From Kingella oralis (GTDB lineage Bacteria > Pseudomonadota > Gammaproteobacteria > Burkholderiales > Neisseriaceae): DNA of 64,000 nucleotides. The stretch is from the NCBI RefSeq assembly GCF_014054985.1, contig NZ_CP059569.1:558001-622000 (forward strand), given 5' to 3'. Position numbers and translations under genes: made by a program. A model generated the notes under the pieces. That model ran no database searches. It saw only the letters and a list, made by a program, of their open reading frames with translations, and had not been told where the DNA came from. Shown here in pieces: positions 7,698 to 16,654 of this stretch (its first letter is position 1; every line of letters starts with the position of its first letter).

Positions 7698-9560
7698 TCA
7701 GGCTGCCTTATGGTTGTGCAGCTTGGGCATATTGTTCAACGCCGCATAATAGCCTTGTTTTTCCAGTAATTCTTGGTGCGTGCCTTGTTCAATAATATGC
7801 CCTTCGTCCATCACGATGATTCGGTCGGCGTTTTCAATGGTGGTGAGGCGGTGGGCAACGATGATGCTGGTGCGCCCGTGCATCAGGCGTTCTAGTGCTT
7901 CTTGCACAAGGTGTTCGGATTCGTTGTCTAGCGCGCTGGTGGCTTCGTCGAGCAGCAAAATAGGCGCATCTTTTAGGATGGCACGGGCGATGGAAACGCG
8001 CTGGCGTTGCCCACCTGATAGCAGGCTGCCGTTTGCGCCGATGGGTTGGTTTAAGCCATCGGGATGGTTGGCAACGAGTTCGGCGAGGTTGGCAGCTTTG
8101 AGCGCGGCGAGGATTTCTTCTTCACTGGCGTTGGGGCGGCTGTATTGCACGTTGTCTTTCAGGCTGCCTTCAAAGAGGAAAACGTCTTGCGACACAAGGG
8201 CGAACTGTTCGCGCAGGTTGGCAAGGGTTAAATTGTTGATGTTTTCGCCGTCAATCAGCACGTTGCCTTGGCTGGGGATAACGAAGCGCGGCAGCAAATT
8301 AACCACGGTGGTTTTGCCGCTGCCCGACCGCCCCACAAGGGCAACGCGCTCGCCCGCTTGGATTTCTAGGTTGAAGTTGTCTAGCGCTTTGCGCGTTTCT
8401 TGGTTGTATTGCACATCGATGTTTTCAAATTTCAGGCTGCCTGAAACGTGGTTGAGCGTTTTGCTGCCTGTGTCTTGTTCGGTGGGTTCATCCAAAAAAT
8501 CGCACACGGCATCGGATGCGATAAACATACTTTGCATGGGGATGCTGATATTGGCTAAATTTTTGATGGGGCTGAGCATTTGCAGCATGGCAACGATAAA
8601 CGCCATAAATTCGCCAATGGTGGTTACGCCGTTTTGGCTTTGCCACAGGGCAATAAAAATCACCACGGCAAGGGCGAGCGAGGCGATGAGTTCGCTAAAC
8701 GGCGAACGCGCGGCGGTTGCTTGGGTGATTTTTTTGCCCAGCCGCACGATGGTGTTATTCACATCGGCAAAGCGGCCGGCGGCTTGTTGTTGCCCGCCGA
8801 ACAGTTTGACCACCTGATGCCCTTGGTGCACTTCGTTGACCACGTTGTTCAGCGTGCCGATGGAAAGTTGCGCGCTGGCAATGATGCTTTTGAGGCGATT
8901 GCGGTAATAGCGCGACAGCAGCGAAAGTACGGGAAACATCAGGGCGACCACCAAGCTCAACTGCCAGTTGAGATACAGCAACACGCATACCAAGCCAAGC
9001 ACAATCATGGTGTCGCGCGTGAGCACGATAAACACATTGCTGGCGTTGCTGATGGAGCCTTCGGTCATTTGCACAATGCTCATTAACACCGTGCCCGATG
9101 GGGTTTTTTTGAAAAAATCGGTGGGCAGCAGCAGCATTTTGTTGAACATATCGCGGCGCAACGTGCTGATGGCCATCACGGAAACCCATGTGAGCAAATA
9201 GGTGCTGGCAAAGCGGCAAACGCCGCGAATCAACACCAAGATGATGAAGAACACGGGCACAATCCACACTTTTTCCGCCGTGCCCCAAATCAGATAGTTG
9301 AACTGGTCTTTCCAGTTGGCGAGCGTGGTGAGGATGCCTGTGTCGGGGTTCAGCGCGGGCGGAGCGGAGGGCATGGCAAAGCCTTGGTTGACCAGGGGGG
9401 CGATAAAGGCGGCAAGGTAGCTTTCGGTGGCGGCCACGCCTACGATGCCCAACAGCGCGAAGATGATGCGGGCTTTGTAGGGTTTGATGTAGCGCAGCAA
9501 GCGCATGAAACTTTGGGTGTCTTTTTTGGAGAATAGTCCAAAGGTGAGTTTTTCTATCAT
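7698..9560 (-). CDS. msbA: Lipid A export ATP-binding/permease protein MsbA
   Basis: 620-residue ABC half-transporter that flips lipid A-core across the inner membrane as a homodimer. The N-terminal half has six transmembrane helices. The C-terminal nucleotide-binding domain shows Walker A GRSGSGKTT, Q-loop LVSQDVFLF, signature LLSGGQRQR, Walker B ILLLDEATSALD and H-loop IVAHR. I use the ATG at 9560. A frame extension upstream would begin with a GTG and encode DUS sequence (FRLP), so it is unlikely to be translated. The stop (HKAA*) lies in a DUS 38 bp before glyS. It is placed between glyQ and glyS. Confidence 0.95.
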   Translation of the reverse strand: MIEKLTFGLFSKKDTQSFMRLLRYIKPYKARIIFALLGIVGVAATESYLAAFIAPLVNQGFAMPSAPPALNPDTGILTTLANWKDQFNYLIWGTAEKVWIVPVFFIILVLIRGVCRFASTYLLTWVSVMAISTLRRDMFNKMLLLPTDFFKKTPSGTVLMSIVQMTEGSISNASNVFIVLTRDTMIVLGLVCVLLYLNWQLSLVVALMFPVLSLLSRYYRNRLKSIIASAQLSIGTLNNVVNEVHQGHQVVKLFGGQQQAAGRFADVNNTIVRLGKKITQATAARSPFSELIASLALAVVIFIALWQSQNGVTTIGEFMAFIVAMLQMLSPIKNLANISIPMQSMFIASDAVCDFLDEPTEQDTGSKTLNHVSGSLKFENIDVQYNQETRKALDNFNLEIQAGERVALVGRSGSGKTTVVNLLPRFVIPSQGNVLIDGENINNLTLANLREQFALVSQDVFLFEGSLKDNVQYSRPNASEEEILAALKAANLAELVANHPDGLNQPIGANGSLLSGGQRQRVSIARAILKDAPILLLDEATSALDNESEHLVQEALERLMHGRTSIIVAHRLTTIENADRIIVMDEGHIIEQGTHQELLEKQGYYAALNNMPKLHNHKAA

Positions 9561-9753
9561 GTGTGTTTCTTTGGGTTGGTATGGGGGAGGCAGCCTGAAA
9601 ACCGAAGGTTTCACCGCAAGCGCAAACAGGTTTTCAGGCTGCCTATTGTTGCTTTTTGGGAGGCGATGTTTTGCGCGTTGATGGTTACTGAGCGCATTAT
9701 TGTTTTCAGGCTGCCTTGGGGCTTGCGCGCGGTTTGCTTGGTACGGGCAAGCA

Positions 9754-10656
9754 TTATTTGCCCTGTTTCAGCAGCGGATAACCCAACGCTTCGCGGCTGG
9801 CGACAAATTCTTGCGCCACTTGGCGGCTCAAGGCGCGGATACGCCCGATGTAGGTGGCGCGTTCGGTTACGGAGATGGCACCGCGTGCGTCCAGCAGGTT
9901 GAAGGTGTGGCCGGCTTTGAGCACCAATTCGTAGGCGGGCAGCGCGAGCGATGCATCTTCGAGCGCGAGCAGGCGTTTGGCTTGGGCTTCGTAGCCGTTA
10001 AACTGTTCGAGCAGCCAAGCCGCGTCGCTGTATTCAAAGTTGTAGGTAGATTGTTCGACTTCGTTTTGGTGGTACACGTCGCCGTAGGTCAGCGTGTCGC
10101 CTGCGGGGGTGGTTGTCCACATCAAATCGTAAACGTTTTCCACGCCTTGCAGATACATGGCAAGGCGTTCAATGCCATAGGTAATTTCGCCAAGCACGGG
10201 CGTGCAATCTATGCCACCGACTTGTTGGAAATAGGTGAACTGGGTTACTTCCATGCCGTTGAGCCATACTTCCCAGCCTAAACCCCATGCGCCGAGCGTA
10301 GGGTTTTCCCAGTCGTCTTCAACGAAACGGATGTCGTGCACGGTGGGGTCGATGCCCAGCTCTTTCAGGCTGCCTAGATACAGGTCTTGGATGTCGGCGG
10401 GCGCGGGTTTGAGTGCGACTTGGAACTGGTAATAGTGTTGCAGGCGGTTGGGGTTGTCGCCGTAGCGGCCGTCTTTGGGGCGGCGGCTGGGCTGCACATA
10501 GGCAACGTTCCACGGCTCGGGGCCGAGCGCGCGCAGGCAGGTGGCGGGGTGGGACGTACCCGCGCCTACTTCCATGTCGAAGGGTTGGATGATAGCGCAG
10601 CCTTGGTTGGCCCAGTATTGTTGCAGTTTGAAGATGATTTGTTGGAAGGTGAGCAT
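9754..10656 (-). CDS. glyQ: Glycine-tRNA ligase alpha subunit
   Basis: Catalytic alpha subunit of the tetrameric glycyl-tRNA synthetase. It carries the class II core: FQQIIFKLQQYWANQGC at the N-terminus, GAGTSHPATCLRALGPEPW (motif 2 region, about 32-50) and TYGIERLAMYLQ (motif 3). At 300 residues it is standard length. One GSLKELGI segment is DUS-encoded. The spacer to msbA is about 190 bp and contains several DUS, so glyQ and msbA may be separately terminated. Upstream is a divergent plus-strand gene. Confidence 0.97.
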   Translation of the reverse strand: MLTFQQIIFKLQQYWANQGCAIIQPFDMEVGAGTSHPATCLRALGPEPWNVAYVQPSRRPKDGRYGDNPNRLQHYYQFQVALKPAPADIQDLYLGSLKELGIDPTVHDIRFVEDDWENPTLGAWGLGWEVWLNGMEVTQFTYFQQVGGIDCTPVLGEITYGIERLAMYLQGVENVYDLMWTTTPAGDTLTYGDVYHQNEVEQSTYNFEYSDAAWLLEQFNGYEAQAKRLLALEDASLALPAYELVLKAGHTFNLLDARGAISVTERATYIGRIRALSRQVAQEFVASREALGYPLLKQGK

Positions 10657-10770
10657 GATGGTTCAATGGTGGGAAATTTGAAAACGCGCCATTTTACTGT
10701 ATTTTCAGGCTGCCTGAAATGCGGCATGCGGATTGTGTGTTTTTGTTAAGAAATCTGCGGCGAGTTTGTA

Positions 10771-10776
10771 TATAAT
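10771..10776 (+). promoter_or_regulatory. Candidate -10 element for the plus-strand gene at 10829
   Basis: A perfect TATAAT lies about 50 bp before the ATG at 10829, within an AT-rich patch. No good -35 box is found at 16-18 bp; TTGTTA is 22 bp upstream. The start of transcription is therefore only a guess. Confidence 0.35.
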
Positions 10777-10828
10777 GGCATGTGTTGTCGCGCGGTTGTT
10801 TGATTGGCGCGCTTTATTTGGAAACTAC

Positions 10829-11230
10829 ATGAGTCGTCATCAGAAAAAACCGCATCGCCCGCATCCTGCGCCGCAGGAGCAGCAACAGCAAGGGCAGCCT
10901 GAAAACGAGCAGCCGCCTGCGCCCAAGCCGTTTAACATGCGGCGGGTGGTGGCAATCAGCTTTGCGCTGGCGGTAGCGATTGTGTTGCTGTCGTATGGCG
11001 TGAACCGGCATGAACAAGCGGCGATGCGGGTCGCCGAACCGCCGACGGCTTCGGATACGGGAGTGATTCCCGATTCGGAAGCGCAGGCGGAAGAGCGGGC
11101 GGCGCGGCGGGCGGCTTCGCAAGAAAAGGGTATGACCGCGCCTGCGGACGATGCCTCTGCGGCAGGTGCGGCGAGCGAACCGGGCGGTTTGGATGCGGCT
11201 TCGGATGCTTCGGCGGCTTCGGCTTGGTGA
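10829..11230 (+). CDS. Single-pass membrane protein with disordered tails
   Basis: 133 residues. A basic, Pro/Gln-rich N-terminal ~35 residues (including DUS-encoded GQPENE) precede one transmembrane helix at about 40-58 (RVVAISFALAVAIVLLSYGV). An Ala/Ser/Asp/Glu-rich, probably disordered tail follows. The N-in, C-out topology resembles small SPOR- or FtsN-like anchors, but no folded domain can be seen. I chose ATG 10829 (GGA 8 bases upstream) over the upstream in-frame start, which has no support. Function unknown. Confidence 0.6.
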   Translation: MSRHQKKPHRPHPAPQEQQQQGQPENEQPPAPKPFNMRRVVAISFALAVAIVLLSYGVNRHEQAAMRVAEPPTASDTGVIPDSEAQAEERAARRAASQEKGMTAPADDASAAGAASEPGGLDAASDASAASAW

Positions 11231-11347
11231 TTTGCAAACCGTTTTTTGTTTTTTTAACGTTTTTTTTAAACCTCTACCTAAACCTTTTTCAGGCTGCCTG
11301 ATGTGGTGTTTGCGGCGGCATGGAAATTTCAACACAAGGATAACATC

Positions 11348-12223
11348 ATGTTTAAAAAACATATTCTTACAGCAACGTTATGCTCTGCCTTTTTGCTCGC
11401 GGCGTGTTCGGGCGGCAATGGCGGCGCAAGCAGCAACGCCGGCGCCTCTGCCGCCAGCAGTGCAGGTTTGGATGTGAGCAAAACATATATTGTTGCCACC
11501 GATGCGTCTTATCCACCGATGGAATACATGGACAACGACCATGTGGTGGGTTTTTCGCATGATATTTTGGATGCGGCGGCCAAATCGCAAAATGTGAAGC
11601 TGGAATTTGTGAACACGCCATTTGAAGGCTTGTTTGCCAATGTGGACAAGGGCGACAGCGATGTGGGGCTGGCGAGCATCACCATCAATGACGAGCGCAA
11701 ACAACAGCTTGATTTTTCCGACCCCTATTTTACTGCCACGCAGATGATTATCACGGAAAACAAAAACAGCAACGCGGTAAAAAGCTTTGCTGATTTGAAA
11801 AACCGCACCGCATCGGTTCAGGCTGCCACATCGGGCGATTTGATTTTGCAAAAATTGCAAGGCAAAGATAGCACCAAAATCAAACGCTTTGAAACCATGC
11901 CTTTGGCGTTTAAAGAGCTGGAAACAGGCGGCGTGGATGCCGTGGTGGGCGACAGCAGCGTGGTGGCGTTTTATGTGAAGCAGCACCCCGATGCCAAGTT
12001 AAACGTGGTGGTGGACCCGTCGTTTATCCAAGAGCATTACGGCTTTGTGTTCAAAAAAGGGCGCAGCGACGGCTTGCGCGAAGCCATCAACAAAGGGCTT
12101 GCTCAAATCAAATCAGACGGCACATACGACAAAATCCACACCCAATGGTTTGGTGCGCCGTCTAACCAAGCCAGCGGCGCAAGCGGTGTAGCCGGCGCAT
12201 CGGCTGCATCAGCAAACAAATAA
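11348..12223 (+). CDS. Amino-acid ABC transporter substrate-binding lipoprotein
   Basis: 291 residues. A type II signal peptide with lipobox LLAAC puts the lipidated Cys at position 20. It is followed by a Ser/Ala/Gly linker and a family 3 solute-binding domain (YIVATDASYPPMEYMD, VGFSHDILDAAAK, VGLASITINDERKQQLDFSD, AVVGDSSVVAFYV). The mature protein should bind a polar or basic amino acid in the periplasm. The C-terminus is another Ala/Ser-rich tail. No permease or ATPase gene is adjacent, so it must work with a transporter encoded elsewhere. It is followed by a DUS-pair hairpin at 12231-12266. Confidence 0.9.
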   Translation: MFKKHILTATLCSAFLLAACSGGNGGASSNAGASAASSAGLDVSKTYIVATDASYPPMEYMDNDHVVGFSHDILDAAAKSQNVKLEFVNTPFEGLFANVDKGDSDVGLASITINDERKQQLDFSDPYFTATQMIITENKNSNAVKSFADLKNRTASVQAATSGDLILQKLQGKDSTKIKRFETMPLAFKELETGGVDAVVGDSSVVAFYVKQHPDAKLNVVVDPSFIQEHYGFVFKKGRSDGLREAINKGLAQIKSDGTYDKIHTQWFGAPSNQASGASGVAGASAASANK

Positions 12224-12230
12224 ATCCACC

Positions 12231-12266
12231 AAAGGCAGCCTGAAAACCCCAATTCAGGCTGCCTTT
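12231..12266 (+). terminator. Inverted DUS pair after the binding-protein gene
   Basis: AAAGGCAGCCTGAA and TTCAGGCTGCCTTT face each other across a short loop, 8 bp after the stop codon. The geometry fits a DUS-derived rho-independent terminator. Confidence 0.6.
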
Positions 12267-12325
12267 GGCTATGGTTAGATTGAGGCAGCCTGAAACGCCT
12301 TTCCCCTTATCAACAAGGATTCAAC

Positions 12326-13696
12326 ATGATAAACCCCCTATCCGCCCTTTCCCCGCTAGACGGACGCTACGCCGCTACCACCGACCCGCTGCGCCCCATC
12401 TTTTCCGAATACGGCTTAATGAAAGCGCGCGTGCGCGTGGAACTGGAATGGCTCAAAGCTCTTGCTGCCGAGCCGAAAATCGGCGAAGTCGCCCCGTTTT
12501 CCGCCACCACGCTTGCCGAAATAGACAGCGTAATCAACGGCTTTTCGCTGAGCAACGCCGCCGAAGTCAAAGCCATCGAAGCCACCACCAACCACGACGT
12601 GAAAGCGATTGAATACTGGCTCAAACAACGCTTCGCGCACAACGCCGAAGTGCACGCCGTGGGCGAATTCATCCACTTTGCCTGCACCAGCGAAGACATC
12701 AACAACCTGTCGCACGCGCTGATGCTGCGCCAAGCGCGCGATGAAGTGCTGCTGCCCCAATTGCGCGAAATCGCCGCCAAGCTGCAACAGATGGCGCACG
12801 CGCTGGCCGCCGTGCCCATGATGTCGCGCACGCACGGGCAGCCTGCCACGCCCACCACGCTGGGCAAAGAAATCGCCAATGTGCTGGCGCGTTTGCAACG
12901 CCAAATCCAGCAGCTTGCCGCGCAGGAATTTTTGGGCAAAATCAACGGCGCAGTCGGCAATTACAACGCCCATTTGGTTGCCTACCCCGATGTGGACTGG
13001 GAACAGCATTGCCAAAAATTCGTAGAAAAATCATTGGGTTTGACCTTTAACCCCTACACCATCCAAATTGAACCGCACGACTACATGGCGGAGCTGTTTC
13101 AAACCGTCAGCCGCATCAACACCATTTTGATTGATTTTAACCGCGATATTTGGGGTTACATATCAATGGGTTACTTTAAACAAAAAGTGAAAGCGGGCGA
13201 AGTGGGCAGTTCCACCATGCCGCATAAAGTGAACCCGATTGATTTTGAAAACTCCGAGGGCAATCTGGGCATGGCAAACGCCGTACTCGGTTTTCTTGCC
13301 GAGAAACTGCCCGTATCCCGCTGGCAACGCGATTTAACCGACAGTACCGTGCTGCGCAACATGGGCGTGGGCGCGGGCTACGCGCTCTTGGGCTGGGCGG
13401 CGCACCTGCGCGGTTTGAACAAACTGGAAGCCAACCCCGCCGCCATGTTGGCAGACCTTAACGCCACTTGGGAGCTGCTTGCCGAGCCCATCCAAACCGT
13501 GATGCGCCGCTACGCCGTGCCGCAAGCCTACGAGCAGCTTAAAGCGCTCACGCGCGGCAAAGACGGCATCACGCCCGAAACCTTGCGCCAGTTTATCAAC
13601 GGCTTGGCGATTCCCGATGGCGCAAAAGCCGAGCTGTTGGCGCTCACGCCCGCCGCTTATATCGGCAAAGCGGTTGAGCTGGCGCAGCGCTGTTGA
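12326..13696 (+). CDS. purB: Adenylosuccinate lyase
   Basis: 456-residue fumarase/aspartase-superfamily enzyme that cleaves SAICAR and adenylosuccinate in purine synthesis. Seen: N-terminal LSALSPLDGRYA, TSEDINNLSHALM around residue 115, the substrate-binding MSRTHGQPATPTTLGKE, and the signature GSSTMPHKVNP, which holds the flexible catalytic Ser loop. Length is as in E. coli. An AAGGA ribosome site lies 6 bases before the ATG. It is flanked on both sides by DUS-pair hairpins, so it is probably monocistronic. Confidence 0.97.
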   Translation: MINPLSALSPLDGRYAATTDPLRPIFSEYGLMKARVRVELEWLKALAAEPKIGEVAPFSATTLAEIDSVINGFSLSNAAEVKAIEATTNHDVKAIEYWLKQRFAHNAEVHAVGEFIHFACTSEDINNLSHALMLRQARDEVLLPQLREIAAKLQQMAHALAAVPMMSRTHGQPATPTTLGKEIANVLARLQRQIQQLAAQEFLGKINGAVGNYNAHLVAYPDVDWEQHCQKFVEKSLGLTFNPYTIQIEPHDYMAELFQTVSRINTILIDFNRDIWGYISMGYFKQKVKAGEVGSSTMPHKVNPIDFENSEGNLGMANAVLGFLAEKLPVSRWQRDLTDSTVLRNMGVGAGYALLGWAAHLRGLNKLEANPAAMLADLNATWELLAEPIQTVMRRYAVPQAYEQLKALTRGKDGITPETLRQFINGLAIPDGAKAELLALTPAAYIGKAVELAQRC

Positions 13697-13737
13697 TTGC
13701 AGCCCATTGATTACGACCGCATTGATTGCGGTCCATC

Positions 13738-13777
13738 GGGCAGCCTGAAAATACGGTTGGGCGTTTTCAGGCTGCCC
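13738..13777 (+). terminator. Inverted DUS pair after purB
   Basis: GGGCAGCCTGAAAA and TTTTCAGGCTGCCC are paired across a 12-base loop, about 40 bp after the purB stop. A second, wider DUS pair lies at about 13841-13900. These may attenuate transcription into the DUF4178 gene. Confidence 0.5.
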
Positions 13778-13939
13778 TTGTTCAACGCCAACGCCATGCG
13801 CGCAACCCGCCAAACGCATCGCAACCCTTGTCCGATCGCAAGGCAGCCTGAAAACCCGCGCAGCGGCAACCCGCATCCGACACGTTTTCAGGCTGCCTTT
13901 ATGCTATGATTTCCCCATTGCCATCCCATCCATTGCATC

Positions 13940-15472
13940 ATGTCTGAGCCATTTTTCCACACCGGCTGCCCCAGCTGCGGCGCACCCGTCCAAGTTTACA
14001 GCCCCACCGCCATCACCGTTGTATGCAGCTATTGCGACAGTATGCTCGTGTTGCAAGACGGCACGCTAAAAGACACGGGGCGCGACAGCGCATTATTGCA
14101 AGATTTCAGCCCCATCCAAATCGGCACCACAGGCACATACAACGGGCAGGGCTTCGCCGTGGTGGGGCGGCTGCAAGCCAAATACGACGCAGGCGTGTGG
14201 AACGAATGGTATGTCCGGTTTGACGACGGCGAAAACGGCTGGCTCTCCGAAGCGGGCGACATTTATGTTATCACCCACCCCATCGCCACGCCCGACAACG
14301 CCCCCGATTTCAACGAAATCCGCGCAGGCATCAGCACGCTGGACTACGGCAAAACCTTTATCGCCAGCGATGTGCGCGAAATCACCCTCTCCAACGCCGC
14401 CGCCCAAGGCGAACTGCCTTTCAGGCTGCCTGAAAACTACCAAAACCGCGTTGCCGATTGGCGCAACGAAAACGCATTCCTCACGCTGGATTACGGCGAC
14501 ACCCCGCCGCAAGCCTTTCTCGGCAGCACCGTCCAGCTCAACCAACTTTTCCTGCAAAACACCCGCAGCGAAGAGCAAATCCGCCAAAGCGCAGGCAGCC
14601 TGAAAGGCACACGCCAAAGCGAAAACTGCCCGCATTGCGGTTCATCTATCCATTGGCTGCGCGGCATCACCCCCACCGTGATTTGCCCCAGCTGCGGCAG
14701 CGATTTGGACACCAGCGAAGAAAAAGCCAAGCTCATCGCCGCCAACGAAATGCGCCAAGCCCAGCAAGAAGCCCTGCCGCTGCCCATCGGCAAAACAGGC
14801 AAAATCCACGGCAACAGCTACACCGTTATCGGCGCCGCCCGCTACGAAGAGCTCCGCCCCGACGACGCACACGCCGCGCTATACGGCAGCCCACTAAGCC
14901 TCGTCCCCGTTGATTGGTGGCGCGAATATTTGCTGTACAACCCCAAAGAAGGTTTCTTATGGCTGGTGGAAACCGCGCAAAACGAATGGGCGCTGTCGGA
15001 AACGCTCACCCGCTTCCCCGCCCTAACCCCAAACAACATTCCCAAAAACGCCTACAAACTCTACGACTACGGCGGGCGCGTGAGCTACGCCGCAGGCGCG
15101 TTCTACTGGCACATCCGCGCAGGCGACATCACCTATTACCAAGATTACCAACAAAGCGGCAGCAAACTTTCCGCCCAGCGCACGCGCAACGAATTGGCAT
15201 GGAGCAAAAACACCCCCGTGTCGCGCAAACAGCTTGCCGCATGGTTTCAATTTGACGGCGGCAACGCCCCGCGCTACACCGCGCAAATGCAGCCCGACCC
15301 CGTGTCGCGGCAAATGGTTTGGCTGATGATTGGCGTGTTTGTTTTGATTAACATCCCCGCTTGGTTGAAAATGAACGATGACGATTTTGGCTTTTCGCTG
15401 GTGTTGTCATCGGTGGTCGTTTACGTTCTTTACCAAGCGGGCAGAGACCGCAGCGATGATGACGACGATTAA
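13940..15472 (+). CDS. DUF4178 protein with two zinc ribbons
   Basis: 510 residues in a duplicated layout. The first CPSCG/CSYCD zinc ribbon (about 10-35) is followed by a DUF4178-type beta domain with a YNGQGFAVVGRLQAKYD start and a WNEWYV core. The second ribbon CPHCG/CPSCG (about 235-265) precedes another such domain (IHGNSYTVIGAARYEE, WWREYLLYN). The C-terminus has two transmembrane helices (MVWLMIGVFVLINIPAW and FSLVLSSVVVYVLY) and an acidic DDDDD end. In other bacteria DUF4178 genes often travel with a spermidine-synthase-like gene and a DUF350 gene; those are absent here. The role is unknown, probably membrane-associated. One PFRLPEN stretch is DUS-derived. Confidence 0.8.
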   Translation: MSEPFFHTGCPSCGAPVQVYSPTAITVVCSYCDSMLVLQDGTLKDTGRDSALLQDFSPIQIGTTGTYNGQGFAVVGRLQAKYDAGVWNEWYVRFDDGENGWLSEAGDIYVITHPIATPDNAPDFNEIRAGISTLDYGKTFIASDVREITLSNAAAQGELPFRLPENYQNRVADWRNENAFLTLDYGDTPPQAFLGSTVQLNQLFLQNTRSEEQIRQSAGSLKGTRQSENCPHCGSSIHWLRGITPTVICPSCGSDLDTSEEKAKLIAANEMRQAQQEALPLPIGKTGKIHGNSYTVIGAARYEELRPDDAHAALYGSPLSLVPVDWWREYLLYNPKEGFLWLVETAQNEWALSETLTRFPALTPNNIPKNAYKLYDYGGRVSYAAGAFYWHIRAGDITYYQDYQQSGSKLSAQRTRNELAWSKNTPVSRKQLAAWFQFDGGNAPRYTAQMQPDPVSRQMVWLMIGVFVLINIPAWLKMNDDDFGFSLVLSSVVVYVLYQAGRDRSDDDDD

Positions 15473-15591
15473 GAATGTATTTATGGCGATGCAAAGGCAG
15501 CCTGAAAACGTGTTTTGAAAAGATGTTTCGCTTTTCTCAGCCCCTTTGCAATTGTTGCGCTTGGAAGGCGGATAGTAGCTCATATAAAAAA

Positions 15592-15629
15592 TTTCAGGCT
15601 GCCTTGAAATTATCCAAGGCAGCCTGAAA
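15592..15629. terminator. Bidirectional DUS hairpin between DUF4178 gene and pcm
   Basis: TTTCAGGCTGCCTTG is exactly complementary to CAAGGCAGCCTGAAA, with an 8-base loop (AAATTATC). The stem is 15 bp. It sits between two convergent genes and can serve both strands. Confidence 0.7.
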
Positions 15630-15658
15630 CACGATTGGGCGGGGCAATCACGCCATCA

Positions 15659-16327
15659 TCAAAATGTAAATTTCCCCGTCGCTTTATACCAGCCGGCGTT
15701 GTTGCCGTCTTGCAGCGGCGTAATCAGCGTGTCAAACAGGACTTTTTCGCTAAACGTGTCGCCGTCGCGCGTTACGCGCACGCAGCGTTGAACCGGCTCG
15801 CTGCCGACCACCACCACCATGCGCCCGCCGTTGTTCAGATGCGGGAAAAGCTGTTGCGGAATGGTTTTCAGGCTGCCGCCAATGTAAATCGCGTCAAAAC
15901 GGGCATTGGCGGGCAGGGTGTTTAAGCCGTCGATGGCTTGGTAGCGGATGTTGTCCAGCTGCAAGCCTTTCAGAACGGCTTGGGCGGCGTTTAGCTGCTG
16001 CCTGTCGATGTCGCACGTGGTGACTTCGTGCGCCAGCTTAGCCAAAACGGCAGTGGCGTAGCCCGAGCCTGTGCCGATTTCCAGCACGCGCTCGTGTTTT
16101 TTCAACGCCAGGCCTTGCGCCATGCGCCCGACGATTTTGGGTTCAAGCATTTGGCTGCCGTTGGGCAGGGGCAGGGCGAGGTCGGCATAGGCGTAGCCTT
16201 GTTGGCTGGGCTGCACAAACAGTTCGCGCGGGATGTCTTGCAGCGCGTCTAGCACGTCAAAATCCAGTACGTCCCATGGGCGGATTTGTTGTTCTACCAT
16301 GTTGAAACGGGCTTGTTCAAAGTTCAT
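15659..16327 (-). CDS. pcm: Protein-L-isoaspartate O-methyltransferase
   Basis: 222-residue SAM-dependent methyltransferase that repairs isoaspartyl residues in damaged proteins. The SAM-binding motif I is VLEIGTGSGYATAVLA (about 80-95), with the upstream element MVEQQIRPWDVLD and the later GLNTLPANARFDAIYIGG. PIMT enzymes usually have a slightly longer C-terminal part, and this version lacks a canonical VP/LLPL motif late in the chain, so activity on isoaspartate is likely but not certain. Within it, IGGSLKTIP is DUS-encoded. Transcribed towards the DUF4178 gene, with a shared hairpin between them. Confidence 0.85.
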   Translation of the reverse strand: MNFEQARFNMVEQQIRPWDVLDFDVLDALQDIPRELFVQPSQQGYAYADLALPLPNGSQMLEPKIVGRMAQGLALKKHERVLEIGTGSGYATAVLAKLAHEVTTCDIDRQQLNAAQAVLKGLQLDNIRYQAIDGLNTLPANARFDAIYIGGSLKTIPQQLFPHLNNGGRMVVVVGSEPVQRCVRVTRDGDTFSEKVLFDTLITPLQDGNNAGWYKATGKFTF

Positions 16328-16436
16328 GTCGGGCTTTCTGGGGGTGGGTGGAAAATGGGGCGATTATAGCATTTTGGCGGGGCGGGTTGGATGAAGTGGG
16401 CAGCCTGAAAACGACGGGGTGGTTTTATCGCGAACA

Positions 16437-16469
16437 AAAAAACCTTGCTGCTTATCGGCAAGGTTTTTT
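16437..16469 (-). terminator. Rho-independent terminator after tRNA-Glu
   Basis: A 12-bp stem (AAAAAACCTTGC with its complement) and a 9-base loop, with T runs on both sides. It begins immediately after the 3' end of the minus-strand tRNA. It is not DUS-based. Confidence 0.75.
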
Positions 16470-16473
16470 GTAG

Positions 16474-16546
16474 CACGCCCAAGGGGATTCGAACCCCTGT
16501 TGCCGCCGTGAAAGGGCAGTGTCCTAGGCCTCTAGACGATGGGCGC
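16474..16546 (-). tRNA. tRNA-Glu (anticodon TTC)
   Basis: The reverse complement gives a complete cloverleaf of 73 bases without encoded CCA. Acceptor GCGCCCA pairs with TGGGCGT, with a G:U pair at 1-72. The D-arm region reads TCGTCTAGAGGCCTAGGACA. The anticodon stem-loop is CTGCCCTTTCACGGCGG with TTC in the loop. The T-arm is AGGGGTTCGAATCCCCT. It lies between pcm and deoD and is followed by a strong terminator. Confidence 0.95.
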
Positions 16547-16654
16547 GGAAAGGCGCGGATTATACGGCGATTGCGTTGGGTGTCAAGGCAGCCTGAAAAC
16601 GGTTGGCGGTCGGGTGTTGCGCCCAATCTGTTTTCAGGCTGCCTTTGGGGTGGA

